Shown here piece by piece: positions 56,839 through 64,000 of a stretch of 64,000 bases of DNA. The position numbers were made by a program, and so were the translations under genes. This stretch comes from Bosea sp. AS-1. GTDB lineage: Bacteria > Pseudomonadota > Alphaproteobacteria > Rhizobiales > Beijerinckiaceae. Positions within the stretch are counted from its first letter, which is position 1; the number at the start of each line of letters is the position of its first letter. Where the stretch lies: contig NZ_CP022372.1 in the NCBI RefSeq assembly GCF_002220095.1, positions 4,126,501 to 4,190,500 on the forward strand, written 5' to 3'. The notes below the pieces were generated by a model that was given only the letters and a program-made list of their open reading frames with translations, ran no database searches and was not told the DNA's origin.

Positions 56839-57381
56839 TCAGCGCGGCGCGAGCACCATGACCATCTGGCGGCCTTCGAGCTGCCAGTCGCTTTCAACCT
56901 TGGCGATCTCGACGAGGTCGGCCTTGACGCGCTCCAGCACCTTCACACCCAGGTCCTGGTGCGCCATTTCACGGCCGCGGAAGCGCAGGGTGACCTTCAC
57001 CTTGTCGCCTTCCTCGAAGAAGCCCTGCATGGCCTTCATCTTCACGTCGTAATCGTGCTTGTCGATGCCCGGCCGGAGCTTGATCTCCTTGATCTCGATG
57101 GTGCGCTGCTTTTTGCGCGCCTCCGACGCCTTCTTCTGCTCGAGAAAGCGGAAGCGGCCGTAATCGAGGATCTTGCAGACGGGCGGAACGGAGTTCGGGG
57201 CGATCTCGACCAGATCGAGACCGGCATCCTCGGCAATCTTCAGCGCGTCGAAGAACGACACGACACCACGGTTGGCGCCAGTATCATCGATGAGCTGGAC
57301 CTCGCGAACGCCGCGGATGTCGCGGTTCGAGCGAGGACCTTCCTTGGTCGGGGTCGGGGCGGCACGGTACGGACGACGAAT
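56839..57381 (-). CDS. infC: Translation initiation factor IF-3 (ATT start)
   Basis: The 180-residue factor that keeps 30S subunits free and checks the start codon. N domain [46 protein letters not shown], linker helix [31 protein letters not shown] and C domain [20 protein letters not shown]. No ATG gives the family length. ATT at 57381 has AGGAGAA eight bases upstream and starts the conserved RRPYRAAP end, which agrees with the rare AUU start that lets IF-3 limit its own synthesis. An upstream ATG at 57438 would add 19 unrelated residues. Confidence 0.93.
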   Translation of the reverse strand: MRRPYRAAPTPTKEGPRSNRDIRGVREVQLIDDTGANRGVVSFFDALKIAEDAGLDLVEIAPNSVPPVCKILDYGRFRFLEQKKASEARKKQRTIEIKEIKLRPGIDKHDYDVKMKAMQGFFEEGDKVKVTLRFRGREMAHQDLGVKVLERVKADLVEIAKVESDWQLEGRQMVMVLAPR

Positions 57382-57498
57382 GGGGTATTCTCCTGTATTT
57401 GGCGCGGTTCGCGCCGTTGGTTCAGACACATTGCACAAAGTCGCGCGTTGTCAATGCATGACGCCGCTGCGGCAGGCATCTCCCACCGCAGATGACGG

Positions 57499-58716
57499 TC
57501 AGCGTCCCAGCAACGCGCAATAGACGTCGAGGGTTTCCGCCACCATCGCCTCCAGCGAAAAGTGACGCTCGACATGCGCACGCGCCCGGCGCGCCAGCGC
57601 CTCGCGCGCGGAAGGTCTCAGATCCAGCGCCTCGCGCAAGCCAGCAGCCAGCGCTGCCGGGTCGGCGGGTGGAATACGCCAGCCGGTCCGTTCGCCAGGC
57701 GCCGCCTGCGGCGGGGCGAGCACGGTTTCGGGCACCGCGCCGAGATCGGAGACGACGACGGGCGTACCCATCGCCTGCGCCTCGACCGCGACGCGGCCGA
57801 AGGCTTCCGGATCGGTCGACGGCACCGCCACGACCGCCGCGGAGAGCATCGCCGCCGGCATGTCGGTGCAGTGGCCGACGCGCTTCACCCGGTTTTCGAG
57901 CCCGGCCTTGGCGATCAGCCCGTCGAGCTCCTTGACGTAGCCGTCGCGCCCCTGCGCGTCGCCGGCGAGGATGAAGGCGGTGTCGGTGTCGCCGCCGTCG
58001 CGCATGATGCGGGCCGCCTCGATCAGCACGCGCTGGCCCTTCCAGTTGGTCAGGCGGCCGGGCAGGAGCACGATGCGCTGATGCGGCTCGACGCCCCAGG
58101 CCTTGCGCAGCGCCTGCACCCGGTCGGCGCTGACCGCGGCCGGAGCGAAGGCCGAGAAATTGGTGCCGCGGTTGACAACCCGGACCTTGTCGCGCGCCAT
58201 CGGGTGCTTGGCCAGGATGAGCCCCGCCGTATAGGCCGAATTCGCGATGACGACGTCGCCGCGCGCCATCACGGAATTATAGAGCGTCTTCACCGCCGAG
58301 CGGCTGTTGTAGGAGCCGTGATAGGTGGTGACGAAAGGCAGTTTCAGGATCTTCGCGGCGGCGAGCGCGACCCAGGCCGGCGCCCGCGAGCGGGCATGGA
58401 TGAGTTCCACCTCCTCCTCGCGGCAGAGCATGACAAGCTTGCGCACGTTGAGCGCCATCGAGATCGGGTTCTTCGAAGCGGCCGGGAACGGCAGCCAGAC
58501 GCCGCCCTTGGCCTGCAGCTCCGCAACGAGGCGCCCCCCTTCGGTCGCAACCAGCGCTCGCGCGCCGACATCGGTCAGCCCCCTGGCGATGTCGACGGCG
58601 GTGCGCTCAGCCCCTCCCGCTTCCAGCTCCGGAATGATCTGCAGGATCGTGCGCCCGGCGAGCGGGTGCGTTTCGGTCGAAGGCAGTGAAAGATGGGCAC
58701 CCGGCTTGAAGGACAT
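57499..58716 (-). CDS. GT4 glycosyltransferase
   Basis: A 405-residue GT-B retaining transferase. The N domain has ILQIIPELEAGGAERTAVDIARGL (UDP-sugar acceptor side) and the C domain has VLLPGRLTNWKGQRVLIEAARIM and VPSTDPEAFGRVAVEAQAMGTPVVVSDLGAVPETV with the catalytic Glu in EAFGRVAVE. It resembles LPS-core or capsule enzymes of alphaproteobacteria. It is a lone gene here. Confidence 0.88.
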   Translation of the reverse strand: MSFKPGAHLSLPSTETHPLAGRTILQIIPELEAGGAERTAVDIARGLTDVGARALVATEGGRLVAELQAKGGVWLPFPAASKNPISMALNVRKLVMLCREEEVELIHARSRAPAWVALAAAKILKLPFVTTYHGSYNSRSAVKTLYNSVMARGDVVIANSAYTAGLILAKHPMARDKVRVVNRGTNFSAFAPAAVSADRVQALRKAWGVEPHQRIVLLPGRLTNWKGQRVLIEAARIMRDGGDTDTAFILAGDAQGRDGYVKELDGLIAKAGLENRVKRVGHCTDMPAAMLSAAVVAVPSTDPEAFGRVAVEAQAMGTPVVVSDLGAVPETVLAPPQAAPGERTGWRIPPADPAALAAGLREALDLRPSAREALARRARAHVERHFSLEAMVAETLDVYCALLGR

Positions 58717-58823
58717 ATTCTCTTGGTCTGGACTTTCGTTCGGCGGGGCGAATATGCCCCTATCGGATGGTTGCCGCAGCCCCTATTCGCCGCGGCCCCC
58801 TGATTCGTCACAGGAGATTTGCC

Positions 58824-59594
58824 TTGGAGCGCCAGCCCCCGCAATGGCTCGAGGTCGGTGAAGACCGCCGCCGCCTCGCCTTCCTGATGCAGGAGGGAGA
58901 AGGCGCGCCCGTGGTTTGGCTCGGCGGCTTCCGTTCCGATATGCGCGCGACCAAGGCCGAGGCGCTGGCCGACTGGGCCCGCGATAACGGCCGGGCCTAT
59001 CTGCGCTTCGACTATGGCGGCCATGGCGAGAGCGAAGGCGATTTCGGCAACTTCACCCTCTCCGACTGGCTCGGCGACGCGCTCGCCATGATCGAGAGCC
59101 GCTGCCGGCAGCGGCCCGTCCTCGTCGGTTCGTCGATGGGCGGCTGGATCGCCCTGCTGGCCGCGCGCAAGCTGTCCGGCACGGCGCTTCAGCCGGCCGG
59201 GCTGGTGCTGATCGCGCCGGCCGTCGACTTCTCCGAGGAGTTGATGTGGGCGCAGATGCCCGATTCGATCCGCCGGACGATCCTCGACGAGGGCGTCTGG
59301 CTGCGCCCGTCCGAATATTCACCGGATCCGACGCCGATCACCCGCGCCCTGATCGAGGACGGCCGCCAGCATCTGATGTTCGGCGGCGAGATCAAGGCCG
59401 GCTGCCCGGTGCATATCCTGCAAGGGATGCGCGACCCGGACGTGCCGTGGCGGCAGGCCATCAAGCTGGTGGAGCATCTCAGCGGCGACCCCGTCGTGCT
59501 GACGCTGGTCAAGGACGGCGATCACCGCCTGTCGACGTCTGCCGATATCGCCCGGCTGCAAGCGGCGGTCGCCGCAGTGACGACCGCCGCCTGA
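58824..59594 (+). CDS. Alpha/beta hydrolase, ABHD10-like
   Basis: A 256-residue serine hydrolase. The order of segments follows mitochondrial ABHD10: VVWLGGFRSDMRATKAEALADWA, YLRFDYGGHGESEGDF, the nucleophile VLVGSSMGGWIALLAA, GVWLRPSEYSPDPTPITRALIEDGRQH, the Asp in ILQGMRDPDVPW and the His in DGDHRLS. ABHD10 is a thioesterase that removes acyl groups from cysteines. TTG at 58824 has CAGGAG. Substrate here unknown. Confidence 0.82.
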   Translation: MERQPPQWLEVGEDRRRLAFLMQEGEGAPVVWLGGFRSDMRATKAEALADWARDNGRAYLRFDYGGHGESEGDFGNFTLSDWLGDALAMIESRCRQRPVLVGSSMGGWIALLAARKLSGTALQPAGLVLIAPAVDFSEELMWAQMPDSIRRTILDEGVWLRPSEYSPDPTPITRALIEDGRQHLMFGGEIKAGCPVHILQGMRDPDVPWRQAIKLVEHLSGDPVVLTLVKDGDHRLSTSADIARLQAAVAAVTTAA

Positions 59595-59616
59595 ATTCTG
59601 CTGCCGATGGCAAGCG

Positions 59617-59883
59617 TCAGTGGACGCTGACCATCTTCAGGTCGTGCTCCCAAGCATTGGCCGTAGCGGCCTCGCGGGTGTCGGTCACGAGGATCGGCGC
59701 GCCGTCGGCCGAGAGCAGGGTGTAAAGGTTGAGGCCGGATTCGATCTTCGGGGCCTGCGGGAAGATCCGCATCAGCTCATCCGAAGTCATCGGCTTGACA
59801 TAGGCTACCTCGCCGGTACCGAGCGCCGCGAATTCGGCAGGGGTCAGCGGGCTGTCTTGGGTCAAAATCCTGTCCTGTTTCAT
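59617..59883 (-). CDS. DUF1150 protein
   Basis: An 88-residue protein with FAALGTGEVAYVKPMTSDELMRIFPQAPKIESGLNLYTLLSADGAPILVTDTREAA shortened here to the typical DUF1150 layout: GxGxVAYVKP, then LYxLxxxDGxPI. ATG at 59883 follows GGAGGG. It sits downstream of hsp20, a pairing kept in many rhizobia. Function unknown. Confidence 0.85.
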   Translation of the reverse strand: MKQDRILTQDSPLTPAEFAALGTGEVAYVKPMTSDELMRIFPQAPKIESGLNLYTLLSADGAPILVTDTREAATANAWEHDLKMVSVH

Positions 59884-59992
59884 CGCGCCCTCCTTCAGAG
59901 CAGTGCGAATGCGGTTCGATACTGCGCCTTCAATTATGAACAGATGCGTAAACCGCGGACGCATCCTTCAAAGCCGGACGATTCCTCGCCCT

Positions 59993-60421
59993 CTACTCGC
60001 GGCTCATGATATCGATACGCCTGACGAGCCTCTCAGGTTCCGGCCTGACCAGATCGATTGCGAGCAGGCCGTTCGATAAATCCGCCCCAAGCACCTGCAT
60101 GCCATCCGCGAGCAGGAAGCTGCGCTGGAACTGGCGCGCCGCGATACCGCGGTGCAGGAACTGCCGGTTCTTGTCGTCGCTCTGGCGGCCGCGGATCGTG
60201 AGCTGGTTCTCTTCCAGCGTGATCTCAAGCTGCTCGCGCGCGAAACCGGCAACCGCCAGCGTGATACGCAGGCGATCGGGCTCATCCTCCGTCCGGGGCA
60301 GCCGCTCGATATTGTAGGGCGGATATCCCTCGCTCGCGCCTTTGGCGACGCGATCCAGCGCGCGCTCGATATCATCGAAGCCGAGCAGGAACGGATGGGA
60401 CAAGCTAGGCGTACGCGTCAT
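59993..60421 (-). CDS. Small heat-shock protein Hsp20 (IbpA-like)
   Basis: A 142-residue ATP-independent chaperone holding unfolded proteins. The short N region HPFLLGFDDIERALDRV precedes the alpha-crystallin domain (about 35-130) with GYPPYNIERL, ITLAVAGFAREQLEITLEENQLTIRGRQ, FLHRGIAARQFQRSFLLADGMQV, GLLAIDLVRPEPE. It is first of a two-gene unit with DUF1150. The 287-base leader region could hold an RNA thermometer, but I cannot identify a clear ROSE element. Confidence 0.93.
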   Translation of the reverse strand: MTRTPSLSHPFLLGFDDIERALDRVAKGASEGYPPYNIERLPRTEDEPDRLRITLAVAGFAREQLEITLEENQLTIRGRQSDDKNRQFLHRGIAARQFQRSFLLADGMQVLGADLSNGLLAIDLVRPEPERLVRRIDIMSRE

Positions 60422-60708
60422 TAACCGAAGCCCCCGAAAGGCGCCTCATGAACCATCGGGACCCGCCGCTGGCAGCATCCCGCGGGCGAAAGGCGAACCC
60501 TTCCGCTTGAGCAACATATGGCGAAGCTCGGACCCGCCTTCAAGAGGCCTCGCCGGGCACGGAATGCCGCGTGGCATCTGCTAGAACAGGAGCGCCGCCG
60601 GGCATGCCGTAAAGTCCGCTTCGACAAGGCGAATGGCGCAGCAGCTCGGGGGCGCTACGGCCTGTCATATGCATGGACCATCTTCCCCAGACAAAAGGAG
60701 TATTCACC

Positions 60709-61545
60709 ATGCCATTCGTCACCACGCAGGATCAGGTCGAGATCTTCTTCAAGGACTGGGGACCGAAGGACGCACAGCCGATCGTCTTCCACCACGGCTG
60801 GCCGCTCTCGTCGGACGACTGGGACGCGCAGCTCCTGTTCTTCCTGTCGAAGGGATATCGCGTCGTCGCGCATGATCGGCGCGGGCACGGCCGCTCGGCC
60901 CAGGTCTGGGACGGGCACGACATGGATCACTATGCCGCCGATGCCGCAGCGGTGGTACAGCATCTCGACCTCCGGAACGCCGTCCATATCGGCCACTCGA
61001 CCGGTGGCGGCGAAGTGGCCCGCTATGTTGCGAGGCATGGCGAGCCACAGGGCCGTGTCGCCAAGGCCGTGCTGGTCAGCGCCGTGCCGCCGCTGATGCT
61101 CAAGACCGACAAGAATCCCGGCGGCCTGCCGCTGGAGGTCTTCGACAGCTTCCGCAAGGCCCTTGCCGGCAACCGGGCCCAGTTCTTTCTCGATGTCCCC
61201 ACCGGTCCCTTCTATGGCTTCAATCGGCCGGGCGCCAAGGTCGATGAGGGCGTGATCTGGAACTGGTGGCGCCAGGGCATGATGGGCGGCGCCAAGGCGC
61301 ATTACGACGGCATCAAGGCCTTCTCGGAAACCGATCAGACGGCAGACCTGGAAGCGATCGGCGTGCCCACTCTCGTGCTGCATGGAGAGGACGACCAGAT
61401 CGTCCCGATCGACGCTGCAGCCCGCGAATCGATCAAGCATCTCCGAAACGGCACGTTGAAGACCTATCCGGGCTATGGCCACGGCATGCTCACGGTGAAT
61501 GCCGAGACGCTCAACGCCGACCTGCTCGCCTTCGTGCAGGGCTGA
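60709..61545 (+). CDS. Alpha/beta hydrolase, non-heme chloroperoxidase/arylesterase type
   Basis: A 278-residue serine hydrolase. It shows FHHGWPLSSDDWDAQLLFFL, VVAHDRRGHGRSAQ, the nucleophile HIGHSTGGGEVARYVARHG, the Asp in LVLHGEDDQIVPI and the His in YPGYGHGM. This is the cofactor-free haloperoxidase/arylesterase group. ATG at 60709 has AAAAGGAG. Divergent from hsp20 and unlikely to be related to it. Confidence 0.9.
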   Translation: MPFVTTQDQVEIFFKDWGPKDAQPIVFHHGWPLSSDDWDAQLLFFLSKGYRVVAHDRRGHGRSAQVWDGHDMDHYAADAAAVVQHLDLRNAVHIGHSTGGGEVARYVARHGEPQGRVAKAVLVSAVPPLMLKTDKNPGGLPLEVFDSFRKALAGNRAQFFLDVPTGPFYGFNRPGAKVDEGVIWNWWRQGMMGGAKAHYDGIKAFSETDQTADLEAIGVPTLVLHGEDDQIVPIDAAARESIKHLRNGTLKTYPGYGHGMLTVNAETLNADLLAFVQG

Positions 61546-61608
61546 ATCCCTTTCGGAGCAGCTTCGGTCTCGATTGAAGAGGCGCCCGGCCTTGAGCCGA
61601 GTGCTTCT

Positions 61609-62274
61609 TCAGAGCACGTCGCGAACGCGCGTCAGCGTCGATTCCATATGCTTGCCGATCGCAGCGGAGAGCGCCTGCGCATCGCGCTTCAGCAGCGCCG
61701 CCATCATCTCCTCGTGCTCGGCGACGGCACCGGCCCATTTCTCCGGCCCCTCATTGCCGATGAAGCGCAGCCGCTTGATCCGCGACTGCAAGGTGCCGTG
61801 CATCTCGACCAGCACCTGATTACCGGATGCGGCCACGATGGCGCTGTGGATCGCTTGGTTGAGCTTGAAATATTCGAGCCGCTCGCGCGTCGCATAGAGC
61901 TCCAGCATGCGCCGGTGCAGAGCATGGATCGCCTCGATCGTCTCGTCCGAGGCCTGCGCGCAGGCGATCTGGCCACCGAGCTGCTCGAGCGACTTCAGCA
62001 CTTGGAGCACTTGATAGAGGTCGCGCGCGGTGAACTTGCGGACGACCGCCCCCTTGGCCGGCAGGATCTCGACCAGGCCCTCGCTCGCGAGCGTCTTGAT
62101 CGCTTCACGCATGGGTGTGCGCGAGACCCCAAGCTGCGCGCCGACCTGCCCCTCGTTGATGCGCTGCCCGGGCTCGAGCCGCCCCTCGATGATCATGTCG
62201 CGGACGCGCTCCAGCACCTCGTCATGCAAGGTGCGGCGGGTGATGCGGGGGAAGTCGGTCGCTGCCTCGCTCAT
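61609..62274 (-). CDS. GntR-family regulator, FadR/FCD subgroup
   Basis: A 221-residue regulator. The winged HTH (about 12-75) is RTLHDEVLERVRDMIIEGRLEPGQRINEGQVGAQLGVSRTPMREAIKTL, followed by the FCD helical ligand domain (about 85-210) with metal-binding His/Asp residues. Its ATG overlaps the oxidoreductase stop (ATGA), so it is translated with it. The likely operator at 63810-63825 is upstream of the oxidoreductase gene. Confidence 0.92.
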   Translation of the reverse strand: MSEAATDFPRITRRTLHDEVLERVRDMIIEGRLEPGQRINEGQVGAQLGVSRTPMREAIKTLASEGLVEILPAKGAVVRKFTARDLYQVLQVLKSLEQLGGQIACAQASDETIEAIHALHRRMLELYATRERLEYFKLNQAIHSAIVAASGNQVLVEMHGTLQSRIKRLRFIGNEGPEKWAGAVAEHEEMMAALLKRDAQALSAAIGKHMESTLTRVRDVL

Positions 62275-63737
62275 CGTGCCGCCGTCAGTTCCGGGTTGCG
62301 TTCGTTTACGCCACGGGCGCCCTGCCCTGTCAAACCGCCCCCGGCCAGATCGGTCGCGAAGAGCGCGTCCTGGCGCCGACGCGTCGCCAGCAGGAGCGAA
62401 TCGGACGGGATCTCGACATCGCCGAGCCGGATCGCTTCCCCCGCCCTCACACCGCGCACCAGCTTGCGATCGGCGACGAGATAGAACGGCGCGGGTCGAT
62501 CCGCGGCGAGTGCAGCGGCCGGACGGACTTCGGCAGCAACGTCAGCGATGCTGTGATGGTGACCGCCCATCGTCAGCACGGTACCGGCCGCCAGATCCCG
62601 CATGGCGACGGCCACGAGGTCCTGCCGCGGACGGTAGTCGTCGCCATAGCCGGAGCGACCGAGCCCCGCGGTATCGAGGATGCTCGTCGCCACTTCGACA
62701 CCAAGCAGATGACGCGGCAGATAGAGCATCGCCGTCTTGTGGTCGCGGGAGAGGATATGGCCCTTGCCGGCCAGCATGTCCCAGGTCTCGGCATTCTCGC
62801 AGCGCACCACGACGAAGACGCCGCCGGCGAAGCTCGCCTCCTCGGCCAGGCGCAGGTGGTGGAAGACATCGATGCGCCGAGTGCCCGACAGGAGGCCACC
62901 CCGCGCCCGCGCCGTAAGCAGGTCGGCGATCTCGGGAATGCGCGCCGGTGGCGCGTGGAAGCCGGCGCGATCGGCCACGAGATCGGTCGCATTGGCGACA
63001 AGCGTCATCTCGCAGAGATCGGGCACGGCGCGCAGCGGAAAAACCGCGCCGAGGATGCGCGCCCGCTCGGCCGCGACGGCAGCGATGGGGCGCTCGCCGG
63101 GCAGCCAATGCGCGGACAGCTCCGGCAGATGCTTCGTCACACCGTTGCAGGTGACCTCGCCGGAGACCGGATCGAGGACGAAATCATACTCGCTCGACTT
63201 GCCGGCAGCGACGATCTCGAGGCCGAGCACCTCCGCCCAGGTGACCAGCGCGATCAGCAGGCTCGGCTGGTCGCCATCGACCGGCGTGACCAGAACGCCC
63301 TTGTCCTTCGCCAGACGCGCGAGGCCGGGGCCGACCACGCTGTCGGCCTCCTTCGAGACGAGCGCGACATGCCGCTTCGCCTCGATCGCCATCAGCGCAT
63401 GGCGTGTCGCGCCTTCAGGCGAGCCGGTCGCCTCGACCAACAGGGCGAAGGGCAGGCCGATGACCGTTTCCAGCTTTCCGGCAGCGATACAACGTCCCGC
63501 CTCCCAAGCCGCCCGCGCCTCGGCGTCCGTTTCGCACAAGGCGATGTCCGAGGCCGCGTAGCCGGCGGCGGCAAAGGCGCGCGCGGCCGCCTCGGCCGTC
63601 ATGTCCACCGCGATGCGCGCCTCGATCAGGCGCGTGCGCCGCGCCTGCGCCAGATAGCTGCGCCCGAAGCCGCCGCTGCCGACCAGGCAGGTCCCGATCG
63701 GCTCGCGGATGCCGGCGTAGTGCGCGTGGAAATTCAT
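62271..63737 (-). CDS. NAD(P)-dependent oxidoreductase with C-terminal SAF domain
   Basis: A 488-residue protein. The N-terminal Rossmann domain (about 15-165, starting TCLVGSGGFGRSYLAQA, with LVEATGSPEGATRHALMAIEAKRHVALVSKEAD) resembles homoserine dehydrogenases. A middle domain binds the substrate (VTPVDGDQPSLLIALVTWAEVLG). The C terminus (about 365-460) is a SAF domain with VAVAMRDLAAGTVLTMGG and RGVRAGEAIRLGDVEIP. Such proteins accompany four-carbon sugar-acid genes in several alphaproteobacteria. A PdxA-family gene starts divergently 204 bases away. The reaction is not established. Confidence 0.8.
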   Translation of the reverse strand: MNFHAHYAGIREPIGTCLVGSGGFGRSYLAQARRTRLIEARIAVDMTAEAAARAFAAAGYAASDIALCETDAEARAAWEAGRCIAAGKLETVIGLPFALLVEATGSPEGATRHALMAIEAKRHVALVSKEADSVVGPGLARLAKDKGVLVTPVDGDQPSLLIALVTWAEVLGLEIVAAGKSSEYDFVLDPVSGEVTCNGVTKHLPELSAHWLPGERPIAAVAAERARILGAVFPLRAVPDLCEMTLVANATDLVADRAGFHAPPARIPEIADLLTARARGGLLSGTRRIDVFHHLRLAEEASFAGGVFVVVRCENAETWDMLAGKGHILSRDHKTAMLYLPRHLLGVEVATSILDTAGLGRSGYGDDYRPRQDLVAVAMRDLAAGTVLTMGGHHHSIADVAAEVRPAAALAADRPAPFYLVADRKLVRGVRAGEAIRLGDVEIPSDSLLLATRRRQDALFATDLAGGGLTGQGARGVNERNPELTAAR

Positions 63738-63809
63738 CGTTTCGCTCTCCTGTCGCAGACAGGCTCGTGGTCCGGCCCGCCGTTTCCGCTACTCTAGCGA
63801 GCTTTCATT

Positions 63810-63825
63810 ATACTGCATACAGCAT
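63810..63825. promoter_or_regulatory. Candidate GntR operator
   Basis: ATACTGCATACAGCAT is a near-palindrome: 12 of 16 positions match its reverse complement and all four differences are transitions. It lies between the divergent oxidoreductase and PdxA-family genes, where a local FCD-GntR protein is expected to bind. Confidence 0.4.
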
Positions 63826-63940
63826 ACTTGCGGCAGGCAAGCGAGCTGTGTTAGCGAGATTGGAACGACTGAAATCAATGGGAGCGCGTTGCCCGATTGC
63901 GCTGCAATCCGGCCGGCCCGCTCGTTCAAGGAGGATGGCG

Positions 63941-64000
63941 GTGGAGAGCTCCCAGGGCGGCACAAAGCCGGTCATCGCAATCGCAATGGGCGACCCCTCG
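63941..64000 (+). CDS. PdxA-family dehydrogenase, 5' end only
   Basis: The frame from GTG 63941 reads VESSQGGTKPVIAIAMGDPS up to the window edge. PVIAIAMGDPxGI is the start of 4-hydroxythreonine-4-phosphate dehydrogenase family proteins, including the PdxA2/DenD enzymes for threonate and erythronate phosphates. ATG at 63935 is in frame but has its ribosome site AAGGAGG touching it, so GTG six bases downstream is preferred. Cut off by the window. Confidence 0.65.
   Translation, partial: MESSQGGTKPVIAIAMGDPS

Noticed and set aside
58745..58760. GGGGC-GAATAT-GCCCC palindrome between the GT4 and ABHD10-like genes
   Set aside because: Five-base GC arms are expected often in such DNA; kept only as a note.
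60422..60708. ROSE RNA thermometer in front of hsp20
   Set aside because: I could not find the conserved U-C/U-GCU segment pairing with the ribosome site; the GC-rich leader alone is not enough.

Overview
The window is high-GC chromosomal DNA from an alphaproteobacterium of the Hyphomicrobiales (Rhizobiales), most likely a Bosea-type organism. The lineage call rests on what is encoded: a MucR/Ros regulator, DUF1491, DUF2336 and DUF6456 proteins, the Hsp20-DUF1150 pair, two perfect CtrA boxes (TTAA-N7-TTAA), nearby GANTC (CcrM) sites, and AzlC/AzlD and TerC membrane proteins. The genus is an inference. I see no rRNA or tRNA gene, insertion sequence, prophage or CRISPR array. About 60 genes are packed tightly on both strands, many with ATGA/GTGA/TGATG start-stop overlaps. 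Layout: 0-9 kb holds an acyl-CoA dehydrogenase, a Sua5-type tRNA t6A synthase, a LysR regulator, a YhdH/AcuI-type reductase, an MFS transporter, a SleB-type cell-wall hydrolase and a repetitive secreted protein. 9-20 kb holds infA, a DEAD-box helicase, a cold-shock protein, a GFA protein, a HAD phosphatase, a small secreted protein resembling a copper-less cytochrome oxidase subunit II, pyruvate phosphate dikinase, a YcgN-type cysteine-cluster protein, a bifunctional penicillin-binding protein and an Arr rifamycin ADP-ribosyltransferase. 20-29 kb is a block of lineage-specific and probably cell-cycle-linked genes: a DUF1214/DUF1254 pair, a lipoprotein, DUF2336, DUF1491, a DivJ-like histidine kinase, SufE, DUF6456, a protein made only of a DnaA domain IV, and MucR. 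Two promoters here carry perfect CtrA boxes. 29-45 kb holds oligopeptidase B, a large acidic membrane-anchored protein, superoxide dismutase, a chemoreceptor, a YdjC/HpnK deacetylase next to a GT2 glycosyltransferase and MurJ, nitronate monooxygenase, a branched-chain aminotransferase beside AzlCD, a phosphopantetheinyl transferase and two TerC paralogues. 45-57.5 kb holds a fluoroacetate-dehalogenase-like hydrolase coupled to a tartrate/malate-type dehydrogenase, the translation cluster (pheT, pheS, rplT, rpmI, infC) interrupted by a GT21 glycosyltransferase, a LOG protein, an orphan amino-acid-binding protein behind a near-perfect PHO box, and an MFS/TetR divergent pair separated by three copies of one palindrome. 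57.5-64 kb holds a GT4 glycosyltransferase, two alpha/beta hydrolases, Hsp20-DUF1150, and a catabolic locus (SAF-domain oxidoreductase plus GntR, divergent from a PdxA-family gene cut by the window end). No complete new defence or mobile system is visible. The best leads are the CuA-less CoxII-like protein, the CtrA-box genes, the PHO-box binding protein, the three-operator TetR switch, the dehalogenase operon with its own palindrome, and the PdxA/SAF/GntR locus at the right edge.
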